Shown one piece after another: positions 7,859-17,610 of a stretch of DNA of 64,000 nucleotides. Numbering within the stretch: position 1 is the stretch's first letter; each line of letters starts with the position of its first letter. The notes under the pieces are model-generated. The model made no database searches, was not told where the DNA came from, and saw only the letters and a list, made by a program, of their open reading frames with translations. This DNA comes from Bacteroidia bacterium. Its GTDB lineage: Bacteria; Bacteroidota; Bacteroidia; J057. The stretch covers positions 62,001 to 126,000 of the forward strand of contig JAUIGE010000020.1 in assembly GCA_030430205.1 (NCBI GenBank). The letters are read 5' to 3'. A program made the position numbers and the translations under genes.

Positions 7859-9934
7859 CTAAACAGATTCCTTATAAGGAATCACAATCTCGACCCGCGT
7901 ACCGCAGTCTTCCTGGCCATCATCCAGGTTGGCCATGCTGACCGAAACGCGTTTTCCATAGAGCGAATTGATCAATTCTACCCGCTGGGCGGTGTTTTTG
8001 AGGCCTGTGGAGGTATGTGTGCGCTGGTTTTTGGTTTTGAGTTCCTGCGAGCGTGCCCGCCCTATACCATCGTCTTCGACGATGCCGATGAGTTTGCCAC
8101 CTTCCTGGCGGAATGCTACCCGCAGATGCCCCAGCGCTTCTTTGTAGCGCAAGCCATGCCAGATGGCATTTTCGATATAGGGCTGAATCAGCATAGGCGG
8201 TACTTCTATCTGGTCGGCCTGTATGGCCGGATCTACTTCAAAACTGTATTCAAATTTGTCGGCAAAGCGAAAATGCTCCAGGCTCAGGTAGAGCTCCAGT
8301 ACCTGCAATTCGGCGGAGAGCGGCACGAAGTCATGGCTGGAATGCTCCATGACGGTGCGCATCAGGCGCGAAAAATTGGAGAGGTAGCGGTTGGCGGAGC
8401 GCTCGTCATTTTTGGAAATGAAGCTGTTGATGGAGTTCAATGAATTGAAGATGAAGTGGGGATTCATCTGGCTGCGCAGCGAGCGCAGCGCGAGGAGCTT
8501 ATTGGCGCGCCGCTTGGCGCGGTAGTTACGCAGGATAAAAAATCCTGCGATGAGCAGCGTCACAAATCCCAGCATCAGCAGCAGGCTGATGTTGCGTTGC
8601 TGCCGCAGGGCAGCTTGTTGCAAGGCCTGATCCTGCTGCATCCGCAGGATTTTGTCGTCCCGCTCGGCAAGTTTGCCGCTCATGTCGAGGGCCTCACGCA
8701 GCGCAAAATCGCGCAGGGTCGCCAGCGAATCCGCCATGGCGGCAGCCCTTTTGTAGGTGAGCAGGGCTTCTTTGAGTTCGCCTCTCTGCTCGTAGGCTTT
8801 AGCCAGGTTTTCATAAGCTTCCTGCTGAAGCTTGGTTTGAGCTTCTTTTTCGCGATTGGAGACAAGGGCAATAGCCGGGATGGTATCGGGGATGTTGCTT
8901 ATGCCGTTCAAACTCACATTCGTTTTGGAAGGGCTCGCGACAGAAGGCAGGATAAGTGTAGCGCGCTTTTCCTTTTTTTCTGATTTGCTGGAATCTACCG
9001 TTGCTGCCAATTCTCCCAATTCTTTGCTTAAATCTATGCTCGCTTTGAAGTAGGAAATGGCTTTATCGGCATTGCCTTCCTGCAGGTAGAGTTTGCCCAT
9101 TTCGAGCTGGTTCGTGACTTCTCCCTTTTTGTTCTGGCTTTTCTGGTAGGACTGGTTGGCTGCGGAGCGGGTCGCGAGTTCGCGTCCTACATCGCGCTTG
9201 CCGCGGTAGACACTCGAAAGATTTTCGTAGGATTGCTGGACCTGCTCCTGTGAGCCTTTTTTCTCTGAGAGATCAATGGCATTTTGGTAATTATCAATGG
9301 CCTGGCCCGTATCCTGCTGCTGGATATTGTAGGAACCCCAGTCATTCAGGTTGTCAATATAGCCGGGCACATTGCCCCGCTTTTGTTCCAGGCTACTGAT
9401 ACACTGAAACTGGAATTGGGCTTTGCCTGTATTATCCCGCAACTGATAGATGCGAGCCATGCGCCGACGGATGTCAATTTCGTCGTCCGTTTTTCCATAC
9501 TCCTGGATTTTTACCAAAAGCTTTTCGTAGCGGCTGAGCGCTTCTTCCAATTCTCCCTTGCCTTCATAGGCAATGGCGATGTATTTTTCTGAATTATAGA
9601 GGCCCTCTTTCTCCTTGATTTTGAGGAAAATGTTGATGGCTTTCTGGTAGTTGTCGATAGACAAGGGATATCTCCCCAACTGATAGTTGAGTGCGCCCAG
9701 GCTGTTGTAGCAAAAGGCTTCGCCTCTTTCATTTTTTTGAGCGTAGCTCTCCTTCAGCGCGGATTGGATAAGCCCCAGTGCTTTATCGGGCTCTTTGGCC
9801 ATCACGCTATTTGCCTCATTGATCTGTCGGAAGATCATGCCGGATTGAGCAGACATGATTTGAGCAGTTCCTATGAGGAAAAGCGCGAGAAGGATATGTT
9901 GGAAAAAGTGTTTCAATAGATATGTTTTTGCCAT
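7859..9934 (-). CDS. TPR-containing sensor histidine kinase (LytS/YehU His_kinase family)
   Basis: A start at ATG 9934 gives 691 residues beginning with a signal peptide (MAKTYLLKHFF... ending MSAQS); the longer frame to 10057 adds 41 residues without sense. Domains in order: extracytoplasmic tetratricopeptide repeats (~40-400), a linker and coiled coil, one transmembrane helix (LLLMLGFVTLLIAGFFIL), then a His_kinase domain with H-box SQMNPHFIFNSLNSI and a HATPase (LIQPYIENAIWHGL; EDDGIGRARS). Family role: membrane sensor phosphorylating a LytTR regulator. The probable partner is encoded at 6526-7269 beyond the toxin-antitoxin insertion. No PAS or ligand domain other than the TPR is visible. 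Confidence 0.93.
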   Translation of the reverse strand: MAKTYLLKHFFQHILLALFLIGTAQIMSAQSGMIFRQINEANSVMAKEPDKALGLIQSALKESYAQKNERGEAFCYNSLGALNYQLGRYPLSIDNYQKAINIFLKIKEKEGLYNSEKYIAIAYEGKGELEEALSRYEKLLVKIQEYGKTDDEIDIRRRMARIYQLRDNTGKAQFQFQCISSLEQKRGNVPGYIDNLNDWGSYNIQQQDTGQAIDNYQNAIDLSEKKGSQEQVQQSYENLSSVYRGKRDVGRELATRSAANQSYQKSQNKKGEVTNQLEMGKLYLQEGNADKAISYFKASIDLSKELGELAATVDSSKSEKKEKRATLILPSVASPSKTNVSLNGISNIPDTIPAIALVSNREKEAQTKLQQEAYENLAKAYEQRGELKEALLTYKRAAAMADSLATLRDFALREALDMSGKLAERDDKILRMQQDQALQQAALRQQRNISLLLMLGFVTLLIAGFFILRNYRAKRRANKLLALRSLRSQMNPHFIFNSLNSINSFISKNDERSANRYLSNFSRLMRTVMEHSSHDFVPLSAELQVLELYLSLEHFRFADKFEYSFEVDPAIQADQIEVPPMLIQPYIENAIWHGLRYKEALGHLRVAFRQEGGKLIGIVEDDGIGRARSQELKTKNQRTHTSTGLKNTAQRVELINSLYGKRVSVSMANLDDGQEDCGTRVEIVIPYKESV

Positions 9935-10154
9935 CCTTTCAACGAACATATACAGGAAAAGTGACATCCGCAAATGAGGAAATGCATAAATGGCACCTGA
10001 TAACCAGTGTTTTAGCAAAATGGGGGAATCCTTCAACCAGCCAGGCTGCCACTTCACACAGTGGATTGACCTGCAGACTCATTTGTCATGGAATGAGTGA
10101 AAATTGTGAACTAGTTTGCTCGTATTCCCTTGCAAAACCTTAATTCTAACCATC

Positions 10155-11348
10155 ATGAAAAATCATTTTTTAAAAATTGCTTACCTCCCTTTTATCCTTG
10201 CCATTTTATTTGCGAGCAAGATATTTGTCAACAAAATCGTAGCCCAAAGCCCTGTCATGACAGTGGCAGATGAGGGCTTCCAGCCCGCGCCTCAAAGCGA
10301 GAATCGCGTTCAGCTAGCCATCCTTCTGGATGTGAGCGGCAGCATGAGCGGTCTGATCGAGCAGGCCAAAACACAGCTTTGGAGCGTGGTCAATGAATTG
10401 GCCTACGCCCGTCGTGATGGCTTTCAGCCCAAACTGGAAATTGCGCTGTATTCTTATGGCGAAGGCGGCACCTTCAATGGCATTCCTTTTATCAACCAAC
10501 TCACACCATTCAGCACAGACCTCGACCTGATTTCCCAAAAACTTTTTTCCCTCAGTACCACAGGCAGCAATGAATATTGTGGACAGGTCATACAACTTTC
10601 GATAGATCAACTGGCCTGGAGCGAGTCTCCCGACGACCTGAAAATCGTCTTTATCGCTGGCAATGAGCCTTTCAGCCAGGGCCCTGTTCCTTATGAAATG
10701 GCTTGTAAAGCCGCCAAAAAGAACGATGTCATCGTGAATACGATCTATTGCGGTGCCGCACAGGAAGGCATCAATAGCGGTTGGTTGGCGGGAGCCAGCA
10801 TGACAGGTGGGCGCTATATGCACATAGATCACAACCAGCAAACGACCTTTATTTCGACGCCTTATGACCAGCAAATCGGTGATTTGAACAGCCGCCTCAA
10901 TCAGACCTACATCCGATATGGCTCTACGGGTCATGTCTATGAGCAAAATCAGATAACACAAGACAACAATGCCTCAGGCTACTCGCGCGCCAACCTCTCT
11001 TCCCGCGCAGCCTCCAAAGCCAGTGGCATGTACAAATGCGATAGCTGGGACCTCGTGGACGCCAAACGCAGCAAAAACGGCATCGCCCTGGACACCGTTT
11101 CACGTGCCTATCTCCCCAAAGAGCTACAGGACAAAAGCACAAAAGAGTTGGAAGCCTTTGTAGAAGAAAAGGCGCAAGAGCGCGACAAAATCAGCAAAGA
11201 GCTGATAGAGACCAACAAAAAACGCGAAGCCTACCTCCAGGAGGAGCGCAAAAAGCAAGGACAGGAAAATACCCTGGACCGCGCCCTGATCGAGTGCATA
11301 CAGCAGCAGGGAAAGACCAAGTCTTTTGAATTTAAAGAAAAGGGATAG
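10155..11348 (+). CDS. Secreted von Willebrand factor A domain protein
   Basis: ATG 10155 starts a signal peptide (MKNHFLKIAYLPFILAILFA); the 13-codon extension to 10116 is rejected. The mature protein holds a VWA domain with the MIDAS motif D-x-S-x-S (LLDVSGSMSG, around residue 60) and the later T of SLSTTGSNEYCG. The C-terminal third is helical, charged and rich in K, E and Q, and looks like a coiled coil. VWA domains of this type bind metal and mediate protein contacts; the partner is unknown. An intradiol dioxygenase-like gene follows after 52 bp on the same strand. Confidence 0.87.
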   Translation: MKNHFLKIAYLPFILAILFASKIFVNKIVAQSPVMTVADEGFQPAPQSENRVQLAILLDVSGSMSGLIEQAKTQLWSVVNELAYARRDGFQPKLEIALYSYGEGGTFNGIPFINQLTPFSTDLDLISQKLFSLSTTGSNEYCGQVIQLSIDQLAWSESPDDLKIVFIAGNEPFSQGPVPYEMACKAAKKNDVIVNTIYCGAAQEGINSGWLAGASMTGGRYMHIDHNQQTTFISTPYDQQIGDLNSRLNQTYIRYGSTGHVYEQNQITQDNNASGYSRANLSSRAASKASGMYKCDSWDLVDAKRSKNGIALDTVSRAYLPKELQDKSTKELEAFVEEKAQERDKISKELIETNKKREAYLQEERKKQGQENTLDRALIECIQQQGKTKSFEFKEKG

Positions 11349-11400
11349 GTAGGGGATTAGAGGATGAGTAGATTGAAGAGATTCTCAAATCAGATTGATT

Positions 11401-12009
11401 ATGGACAGAAAAAAGTTTCTCATTACAGCCTCTCTTGCCGCTTTTTCGATCTCTGCTTTTGGGAGGATAGAGAAAAAGGAAGGCGAGGATAAATTTACAG
11501 GTGATTGTGATACCACCAACGATATACTCGGCCCTTTTTACCGCGCAGATGCACCCACGCGCTCGGATTTGACCTTTGAGGGTCTGGAAGGCGTGCAGGT
11601 GACATTGAAGGGGAAAGTGTACAAATCAGATTGTGTCACGCCTTTGCAAAATGCGCTGGTCGAGATTTGGCACTGCAATACAGCAGGAGAATACGATAAC
11701 AGTTCGAATAAATTCCTGCACCGTGCCAAATGGTTTACCGATAAAGAGGGGGAATATTCCTTTACCACCATCCTTCCCGGTAAGTATTTGAATGGCAAAT
11801 TGTATCGCCCGGCGCATATCCACTACCGCGTGACAGCTCCGAATAGCAAAGAGCTTATCTCTCAAATTTATTTTGAAGGAGACCCCCACATCACAAAAGA
11901 TCCCTGGGCTACTCAAAAGAAAGCTGTTCACAGGGTTTTACCCATCTCTCTGGAAGATACAAGAGGGAATCTGGCGGTAAATTTTGATATCTATTTGGCG
12001 GGGGGATAG
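11401..12009 (+). CDS. Intradiol ring-cleavage dioxygenase-like protein, exported
   Basis: ATG 11401 is preferred over the TTG two codons upstream. The 202 residues begin with a signal-like segment (MDRKKFLITASLAAFSISAF). The mature part has the intradiol dioxygenase beta-sandwich: TTNDILGPFYR at 38-48, ALVEIWHCNTAGEYDN at 85-100, and RPAHIHYRV at 136-144. H139 and H141 are candidate iron ligands, with Tyr98 and Tyr129 or Tyr135 as the other pair. Cytoplasmic members open catechols; exported short members are widespread in Bacteroidota with unknown substrates. It is convergent with rodA, 16 bp away. Confidence 0.85.
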   Translation: MDRKKFLITASLAAFSISAFGRIEKKEGEDKFTGDCDTTNDILGPFYRADAPTRSDLTFEGLEGVQVTLKGKVYKSDCVTPLQNALVEIWHCNTAGEYDNSSNKFLHRAKWFTDKEGEYSFTTILPGKYLNGKLYRPAHIHYRVTAPNSKELISQIYFEGDPHITKDPWATQKKAVHRVLPISLEDTRGNLAVNFDIYLAGG

Positions 12010-12025
12010 TTAGAGGATTCGCAAA

Positions 12026-13297
12026 TTAATACTTTTTTCCCAGCACATTGCTGCGATAAGCATGCAGATTGAGCAGGACAGCCAGCAGGATGGTAAAAGC
12101 CAGAAGGGAGGAACCCCCATAGCTAAAAAAGGGCAGAGGTATCCCAATAACGGGTATCAGGCCGATGGCCATGCCGATATTCACAAGTACGTGAAAGAAT
12201 AATATACTCAACACGCTATAGCCGTAGATGCGCGCATAGCGTGTTTTTGAGTTTTCGGCCAGGAAGCGTATGCGCCAGAAAAAGAGGAAAAATAATGCCA
12301 ATAGAAAAGTGCTACCCACCCAGCCTCTTTCTTCCCCTATGGTGCAAAAGATGAAGTCTGTCACCTGCTTGGGGACAAAGTCCCCTTTGGTATAATTACC
12401 TTCCAGGTAGCCTTTTCCCCACATGCCGCCGGAGCCGATAGCAATTTTGGATTGGCGCACATTGTAGCCAGCGCCTTGTTTATCTATATCAGGATTGAAC
12501 AGCACCATGATGCGGTTTTGCTGGTGCGGAGCAAGCTTTTTGACGAGGGCATCAGTCGAAAAAGACAGGCCTATAAAAAAGGCTATTACCACGATATGCA
12601 AAGCTGCACTACCTACAATCTGCCGTTTATTGAATGTCAGAATAAAAGAGAGAATGCCCAGGGCAAGGATGGCAATCGACACATACCAGGGACTGCCTAC
12701 CCAGAGGGTTGCGATGGCTACTGCACCTATGGCCAGCAAAAATACCGGGATGACGGGGTTCAGGCCTTCACGGAAAAATACAATCAAAAAACTGGCAAAC
12801 ACCAGGGCGGAGCCGGTATCGTTTTGTAAAACGACGATCAGGCCTGGCAAAGCCACGATGGCAAAAGCCGTCAGGGCGTGAGCCTGATTTTTCAGGGAAA
12901 AATTGAGCTGGGACATATAGCGCGCCAGCGCCATGGCTGTGGCTACTTTGGCAAATTCAGCGGGCTGAATCTGAATGCCGGCTATGATCAGCCAACTCTT
13001 TGCTCCATTCACCTCTTTTCCAATAAACAAAACGGAAATCAACAGCAACAAAGCTAGCCCATAGGCTACATAACTCACGATAGACTCCAAAAAACGGCTG
13101 TCCAGCGAAAGAATCACGATCCCTACCACAGTCGAAATCCCCAACCAGATAAACTGCTTTCCATGATTGGAATTCATCTCAAATAAACTGATTTCCCCAC
13201 TATTGGAAGATACCGCATAGATCGTCAACCAACCAAATATGGATAAAGCAAAAAAAAGTAAAACCGCTGGTATGTCTATTTCGAACTTTCTGTTCAT
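12026..13297 (-). CDS. rodA: Rod shape-determining protein RodA (SEDS glycosyltransferase)
   Basis: Encodes 423 residues with about ten transmembrane helices of the FtsW/RodA/SpoVE family. Visible signatures: WLIIAGIQIQPAEFAKVATA; the periplasmic loop with DIDKQGAGYNVRQSKIAIG; KGDFVPKQVTDFIFCTIGEE; and the C-terminal signature PVIGIPLPFFSYGGSSLL. RodA polymerises peptidoglycan glycan strands during elongation with its class B PBP partner, encoded directly upstream (mrdA, 45 bp away). It is the last gene of the mre operon. Confidence 0.97.
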   Translation of the reverse strand: MNRKFEIDIPAVLLFFALSIFGWLTIYAVSSNSGEISLFEMNSNHGKQFIWLGISTVVGIVILSLDSRFLESIVSYVAYGLALLLLISVLFIGKEVNGAKSWLIIAGIQIQPAEFAKVATAMALARYMSQLNFSLKNQAHALTAFAIVALPGLIVVLQNDTGSALVFASFLIVFFREGLNPVIPVFLLAIGAVAIATLWVGSPWYVSIAILALGILSFILTFNKRQIVGSAALHIVVIAFFIGLSFSTDALVKKLAPHQQNRIMVLFNPDIDKQGAGYNVRQSKIAIGSGGMWGKGYLEGNYTKGDFVPKQVTDFIFCTIGEERGWVGSTFLLALFFLFFWRIRFLAENSKTRYARIYGYSVLSILFFHVLVNIGMAIGLIPVIGIPLPFFSYGGSSLLAFTILLAVLLNLHAYRSNVLGKKY

Positions 13298-13310
13298 GCT
13301 AGGTCCTTCG

Positions 13311-13344
13311 TCGTTTTTCGTTTTTCGTTCCGCCTCTCGCCTCT
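13311..13344. repeat. Short tandem repeats in the mrdA-rodA gap
   Basis: The gap holds tcgtttttcgtttttcgtt (a tcgtttt-type repeat) next to cgcctctcgcctct (7-bp unit twice). The end overlaps the mrdA stop codon. No terminator is visible here, consistent with mrdA-rodA cotranscription. Confidence 0.5.
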
Positions 13345-15178
13345 ACTCCAAAAAATTCGCTTCGCTGACGCGTTTGAGTTCAAAGGTTTTTTCTTTGATT
13401 TCGCGCTTGAGGTATTTTTCTATCATCAAAGCAGCCGTAGGTGCTGCCCATCGGCCACCACCGCCGCCGGAGTTTTCGATCACCACCGCGATAGCGATGC
13501 GCGGGTTGTCTTTGGGTGCAAAGGCGATGAAAGTCGCATGATCCTCGCCATGTGGATTCTCCACCGTACCTGTTTTGCCACAGATGACCACATCTGACAA
13601 AAATGCCCTGCGGGCAGTACCGGTAGCCACCACCTGCTCCATGGCATCGGCCACGGTATTGAAATGTTTGCGGTCTATAGAAGTCTGAATTCTATCTGTA
13701 GCCAAATCATTGGTACTGGCAAAATCGTTTTTGCCGGGAGGGCGTTGGCCCTTCACGAAGTGAGGGGCATAATAATAGCCTCTGTTGGCGATAATGGCAA
13801 CAAGGTTGGCCATCTGAAGGGGTGTCATCAGGATCTCACCCTGACCGATGGCATTGGAGATGATGTTGGTCGCTCCCCAGCGATCTTTGCCGTAGATGCG
13901 GTCGTAACGCTCGACCGAAGGCAGGAGTCCCCTGCCTTCGTAAGGCAGGTCTACGTGCAATTTGGTGCCGAGCCCCAGCTCGACCATGTATTTTTCCCAG
14001 TTACCAAAAGATTGGTAAACGTTTTCGTATTGGCTGTGATTGAGGTAGTCCATATAGGTCGCCGCAAAATAGGAATTGCAGGACCACTTGATGGCTCCGT
14101 CTATCCGCAAAGGATGCGGGTGCATGCGGCAGCCGGGCTTGCCTTTGTTGCGCCAAAACCCGCCTCCACATCTGTAAGATGTCCTTTCATCGATCACGCC
14201 TTCATTGAGTGCCGCCAGCGCGAGCGCTGTTTTGTAGATAGAGCCGGGTGGATAAGTCGCCATCAGGGGGCGGTTGAAAAGGGGTTGAAGGCTGTCTCTG
14301 CTCAGCCTGCGCCAGTTGCGGCCGACCTCACGGCCCGTCAGCATTTGGGGATCATAGGCAGGGGCACTGACAAAAGCGAGTATCTCTCCCGAAGAAGGCT
14401 CTATCGCTACAATGCTGCCCTTTTTATTCTGCATCAAAAACTCTCCAAATGCCTGTAAGTCTGAGTCTATACTCAGAAGCAAATCAGCTCCCTTGATAGC
14501 CTGTTTATCAAACCTTCCCTCAGCATAGCTACCGACTTCCCGCCCATAATTGTCTTTGAGCAGCTCCATTTCGCCCTTTTGCCCATGCAAAACCTCCTCG
14601 TAACTGCTCTCTATTCCAGACTTTCCTTTCAGGTCTCCAGAACGAAAATAACCTCCTGAAGCATCTATATCCGCATCATTGACCTCACTGATATATCCCA
14701 AAAAGTTGGCACCGACACGCTGGTGATAGGTGCGGCGGTTAGATACGTTGAAACTGATCCCGCTAAAATTCCACAGATTTTCCTGTAAAATCCCATATAG
14801 TACAGGGTCAATATAGCGGGCGATGATATGTTCTTTATTAGGTGCAGCCTGAGCTTTCTTGATGGCTGCTTCCAGTTCGCTTTCTGTTATTTCCAGCAAA
14901 GAGCACAACAAGGCGGGATCTGGGATCTCCAGCTCGTTGGGGGTTATCGCCAGGTCAAACATGGCGGTATTGCTGACAAAAATTTGTCCGTATCGGTTAT
15001 ATAAATTGCCCCGTGGGGGAATCACAGGCTTGCGTTTGCGGCTGTATTTACGGGCCTCACCTGCATACTCCTCTGTCAGCACCTGTAGGCTATACAAGCG
15101 CCCTGCCATCAAAAACATGATGACACCTATGATGACCATGATGATATCACCTCTGATATGCAGATTTTGCTCTTTCAT
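13343..15178 (-). CDS. mrdA: Penicillin-binding protein 2 (class B transpeptidase)
   Basis: Encodes 611 residues, normal for PBP2. An N-terminal transmembrane helix (IIMVIIGVIMFLMAGRLY) is followed by the dimerisation domain (RKRKPVIPPRGNLYNRYG) and a transpeptidase domain with S-I-Y-K (in TYPPGSIYK), S-C-N (IKWSCNSYF) and K-T-G (VICGKTGTVENPHG). It cross-links peptidoglycan during cell elongation and works with RodA. It overlaps mreD by 4 bp (ATGA), so translation is coupled. Confidence 0.97.
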   Translation of the reverse strand: MKEQNLHIRGDIIMVIIGVIMFLMAGRLYSLQVLTEEYAGEARKYSRKRKPVIPPRGNLYNRYGQIFVSNTAMFDLAITPNELEIPDPALLCSLLEITESELEAAIKKAQAAPNKEHIIARYIDPVLYGILQENLWNFSGISFNVSNRRTYHQRVGANFLGYISEVNDADIDASGGYFRSGDLKGKSGIESSYEEVLHGQKGEMELLKDNYGREVGSYAEGRFDKQAIKGADLLLSIDSDLQAFGEFLMQNKKGSIVAIEPSSGEILAFVSAPAYDPQMLTGREVGRNWRRLSRDSLQPLFNRPLMATYPPGSIYKTALALAALNEGVIDERTSYRCGGGFWRNKGKPGCRMHPHPLRIDGAIKWSCNSYFAATYMDYLNHSQYENVYQSFGNWEKYMVELGLGTKLHVDLPYEGRGLLPSVERYDRIYGKDRWGATNIISNAIGQGEILMTPLQMANLVAIIANRGYYYAPHFVKGQRPPGKNDFASTNDLATDRIQTSIDRKHFNTVADAMEQVVATGTARRAFLSDVVICGKTGTVENPHGEDHATFIAFAPKDNPRIAIAVVIENSGGGGGRWAAPTAALMIEKYLKREIKEKTFELKRVSEANFLE

Positions 15179-15693
15179 CGGGCAGAAGAACGTTGGTAAA
15201 AAATGCCATATACAAGGAAGCAGATAACAAAAGTATACAAGCTGCTGCTGAATATTTCTAACAGATTTTGGAAAAAATGCCCAAAAACATCCCCCGCAGC
15301 TTCAAGCATAAAAAAACTGAAATGGTGTACAAATATCAGGGGGAAAAGATAACTGGCAATCCAACTGAGGTTTTGATGGGGGAGGGTTAATTCCTCCTTG
15401 GAGCGATTGAGCGTGCCGCTGATGATGCTGATCCAATAAGGTCGGATAGCGATCATGAGCACACATGAGAAAGCATGCAAGCCCATGGTTTGGGTAAAAA
15501 TGTCAATAAATAGCCCCGCTCCAAAAGCGACAAGATATTGGATGGGTTTACTCAAATTCACCGGCAGCATCAGCAAAAAGAGGAGAAACCCAAAAGGTCT
15601 GGCCAATTGGCTGATAGCCATGCTATCAAATAGCATGATTTGGAAAGCTGCGAAGACAAGCCAAATGCCGGTAAGCCGTAATGCCAGGTTCAT
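15175..15693 (-). CDS. mreD: Rod shape-determining protein MreD
   Basis: Encodes 172 residues, mostly hydrophobic, with about five transmembrane helices. Sequence identity within MreD is low; the call rests on size, topology, the pattern GLFIDIFTQTMGLHAFSCVL (MreD members usually have G-x-x-x-D near here), and position between mreC and mrdA. It belongs to the elongasome membrane complex with MreC. It abuts mreC with no gap and overlaps mrdA by 4 bp. Confidence 0.92.
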   Translation of the reverse strand: MNLALRLTGIWLVFAAFQIMLFDSMAISQLARPFGFLLFLLMLPVNLSKPIQYLVAFGAGLFIDIFTQTMGLHAFSCVLMIAIRPYWISIISGTLNRSKEELTLPHQNLSWIASYLFPLIFVHHFSFFMLEAAGDVFGHFFQNLLEIFSSSLYTFVICFLVYGIFYQRSSAR

Positions 15694-16551
15694 TTATTGT
15701 TTCAGATCTTCTCTGAGTTTATCTATTTCGGTTTTATGTTCAAGAGAAATAAGGTACAATTTGTTCAACGACCGAAAATCGGTCGCCAGCCGCACACTCA
15801 CTTCGTGAAATCCATCCTGAGAATCCTCTTTCAGTCCTTCAATATAGCCGATCACCAGGTCGGGAGGAAAGCGGGAGCGGATGCCTGAAGTCAGGACTTT
15901 CATGCCTGGTTTCAGGTCTACATCCAGTGGAATCCACTTGAGGGTGCCATGCTCCGGGTCTTCTCCATTCCAGGTGAAGGTCGGTTTGATGGGCAAATCT
16001 TCCACTTTGGCGCCGATACCTACACCATAGGAGGTTATGCTGAGCGCCAGGCTAAAGTTGGGGCTGGTTTTTACCACAAAACCTGCAATGCCCTGAGGCG
16101 AAATCAGGCCCATTTTTTCCTTAACCCCATGTAGCCTGCCTTTGTCGAGGGTGATATAATTTCGGCTCAGGGAATGGGTGAAGCGAATCGCCCGACAAGG
16201 CATGTAGACGAATTCTTCATGAGAACGAAGGCTGTCTATCATCCCGACCCTGCTGCTGTCAGATTCTATCAATGCCTCTGCAACATGAAGCTTTCCCCGG
16301 AGGCTATCAAGGATTTGGCGCAAAGAGTCATTTTCCTCCTGCAATTGTATGTTCCCTTCTTTGAGGTAAAAGTATTCGCTGATGTTGCGTTTTCGCATCT
16401 GAACGGCAGCGCTTACTTCGAGCAAACTGTCGCCCATGGCGTGTCGCTGCGGGGCATTAAACCGAACTACCAGAGACAGTGCAACCGCTTCTAATAAAAG
16501 AAACAGGAACAGGTTTTGGTTTTTCGATAAAAAGCTTAGTAGCCGCAGCAT
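15694..16551 (-). CDS. mreC: Rod shape-determining protein MreC
   Basis: Encodes 285 residues: an N-terminal transmembrane helix (LFLFLLLEAVALSLVV), a coiled coil (~60-105, EGNIQLQEENDSLRQILDSL) and the periplasmic beta-barrel core (NYITLDKGRLHGVKEKMGLI; GIAGFVVKTSPNFSLALSI; LKPGMKVLTSGIRSRFPPDL). MreC links the MreB filaments to PBP2 and RodA. It starts 4 bp after mreB and ends against mreD. Confidence 0.96.
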   Translation of the reverse strand: MLRLLSFLSKNQNLFLFLLLEAVALSLVVRFNAPQRHAMGDSLLEVSAAVQMRKRNISEYFYLKEGNIQLQEENDSLRQILDSLRGKLHVAEALIESDSSRVGMIDSLRSHEEFVYMPCRAIRFTHSLSRNYITLDKGRLHGVKEKMGLISPQGIAGFVVKTSPNFSLALSITSYGVGIGAKVEDLPIKPTFTWNGEDPEHGTLKWIPLDVDLKPGMKVLTSGIRSRFPPDLVIGYIEGLKEDSQDGFHEVSVRLATDFRSLNKLYLISLEHKTEIDKLREDLKQ

Positions 16552-16555
16552 GTTA

Positions 16556-17587
16556 TTAATCCATCAAATAGCGATACTCATCCAGGTTTTTCAATACAAT
16601 ACCGGTTCCTCTTACCACAGCGCGCAGGGGATCATCGGCTACATGGATGGGAAGATTGGTTTTGTCAGCGAGACGTTTGTCCAGGCCGCGCAGCAATGCT
16701 CCGCCGCCGGTGAGGTGGATACCCCGCTCATAGATATCCGCCGAAAGCTCGGGAGGCGTATTTTCCAAAGCCTTCAACACCGACTCCTCTATCTTGATGA
16801 TAGATTTGTTGAGCGCATGCGCGACTTCCTGGTAGTTGATAGAAATGGTTTTGGGAATACCTGTCATCAGGTCTTTTCCGCGAATCTCGATCGGTGGGGG
16901 GGGATCGTCCAACTCCGGCAATGCGGCGCCCACTTCGATTTTGATGCGCTCGGCGCTTCTTTCACCGATCAGCATATTATGCTGCTTGCGCATATAGTTG
17001 AGGATGTCGTCATTGAACTCATCACCCGCGATGCGGATGCTCTGGTCGGTCACGATGCCCGAAAGCGCGATCACGGCAATCTCGGTGGTACCCCCTCCTA
17101 TGTCAACGATCATATTGCCAGTCGGCTCTTTGATGTTGAGGCCGATGCCAATGGCAGCAGCCATAGGCTCAGCGATGAGCCTTACTTCTTTGGCTCCCGC
17201 CTGCTGGGCGGAGTCTTGTACGGCACGTTTTTCTACCTCTGTGATCCCGCTGGGGATACAGATGACCATACGGTAGCTGGTCGAAAACCTAAACCAGCCT
17301 TTACGCTTGTTGTGAATGAGCTTGATCATTCTTTTGATCATGTGCTCAGCCACTGTAAAGTCAGCGATGACACCATCCTTCAGCGGGCGTACGGTTTTAT
17401 ACTTTTCGTGCGTTTTTTCGTGCATTTGCTGCGCTTCGGTCCCCACGGCTATCACTTCCTGCGACATCCTGTCGAGCGCTACGATAGACGGCTGGTCTAC
17501 CACGATCTCATCATTGTACATGATGAGGGTATTTGCTGTGCCAAGGTCGATGGCAACATCGGTTGTAAAAAAATCAAACAGGCCCAT
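16556..17587 (-). CDS. mreB: Rod shape-determining protein MreB (bacterial actin)
   Basis: Encodes 343 residues, full length. Actin-fold motifs: phosphate 1 (VAIDLGTANTLIMYNDE), connect 1, phosphate 2 (MIVDIGGGTTEIAVIALSGI) and the adenosine motif (IHLTGGGALLRGLDKRLADK). Cytoplasmic ATP-dependent filaments on the inner membrane direct wall synthesis. It is the first gene of mreB-mreC-mreD-mrdA-rodA. The 115 bp between it and purH contain minisatellite-like repeats and no good -7 box, so readthrough from purH is possible. Confidence 0.98.
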   Translation of the reverse strand: MGLFDFFTTDVAIDLGTANTLIMYNDEIVVDQPSIVALDRMSQEVIAVGTEAQQMHEKTHEKYKTVRPLKDGVIADFTVAEHMIKRMIKLIHNKRKGWFRFSTSYRMVICIPSGITEVEKRAVQDSAQQAGAKEVRLIAEPMAAAIGIGLNIKEPTGNMIVDIGGGTTEIAVIALSGIVTDQSIRIAGDEFNDDILNYMRKQHNMLIGERSAERIKIEVGAALPELDDPPPPIEIRGKDLMTGIPKTISINYQEVAHALNKSIIKIEESVLKALENTPPELSADIYERGIHLTGGGALLRGLDKRLADKTNLPIHVADDPLRAVVRGTGIVLKNLDEYRYLMD

Positions 17588-17610
17588 AAGTTTAGATAGA
17601 ATGAGTGGGT

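Noticed and set aside
16436-17599. Long plus-strand ORF (387 codons) opposite mreB and the mreC start
   Set aside because: It is the antisense shadow of mreB, whose actin motifs are complete; the antisense product has no recognisable features.
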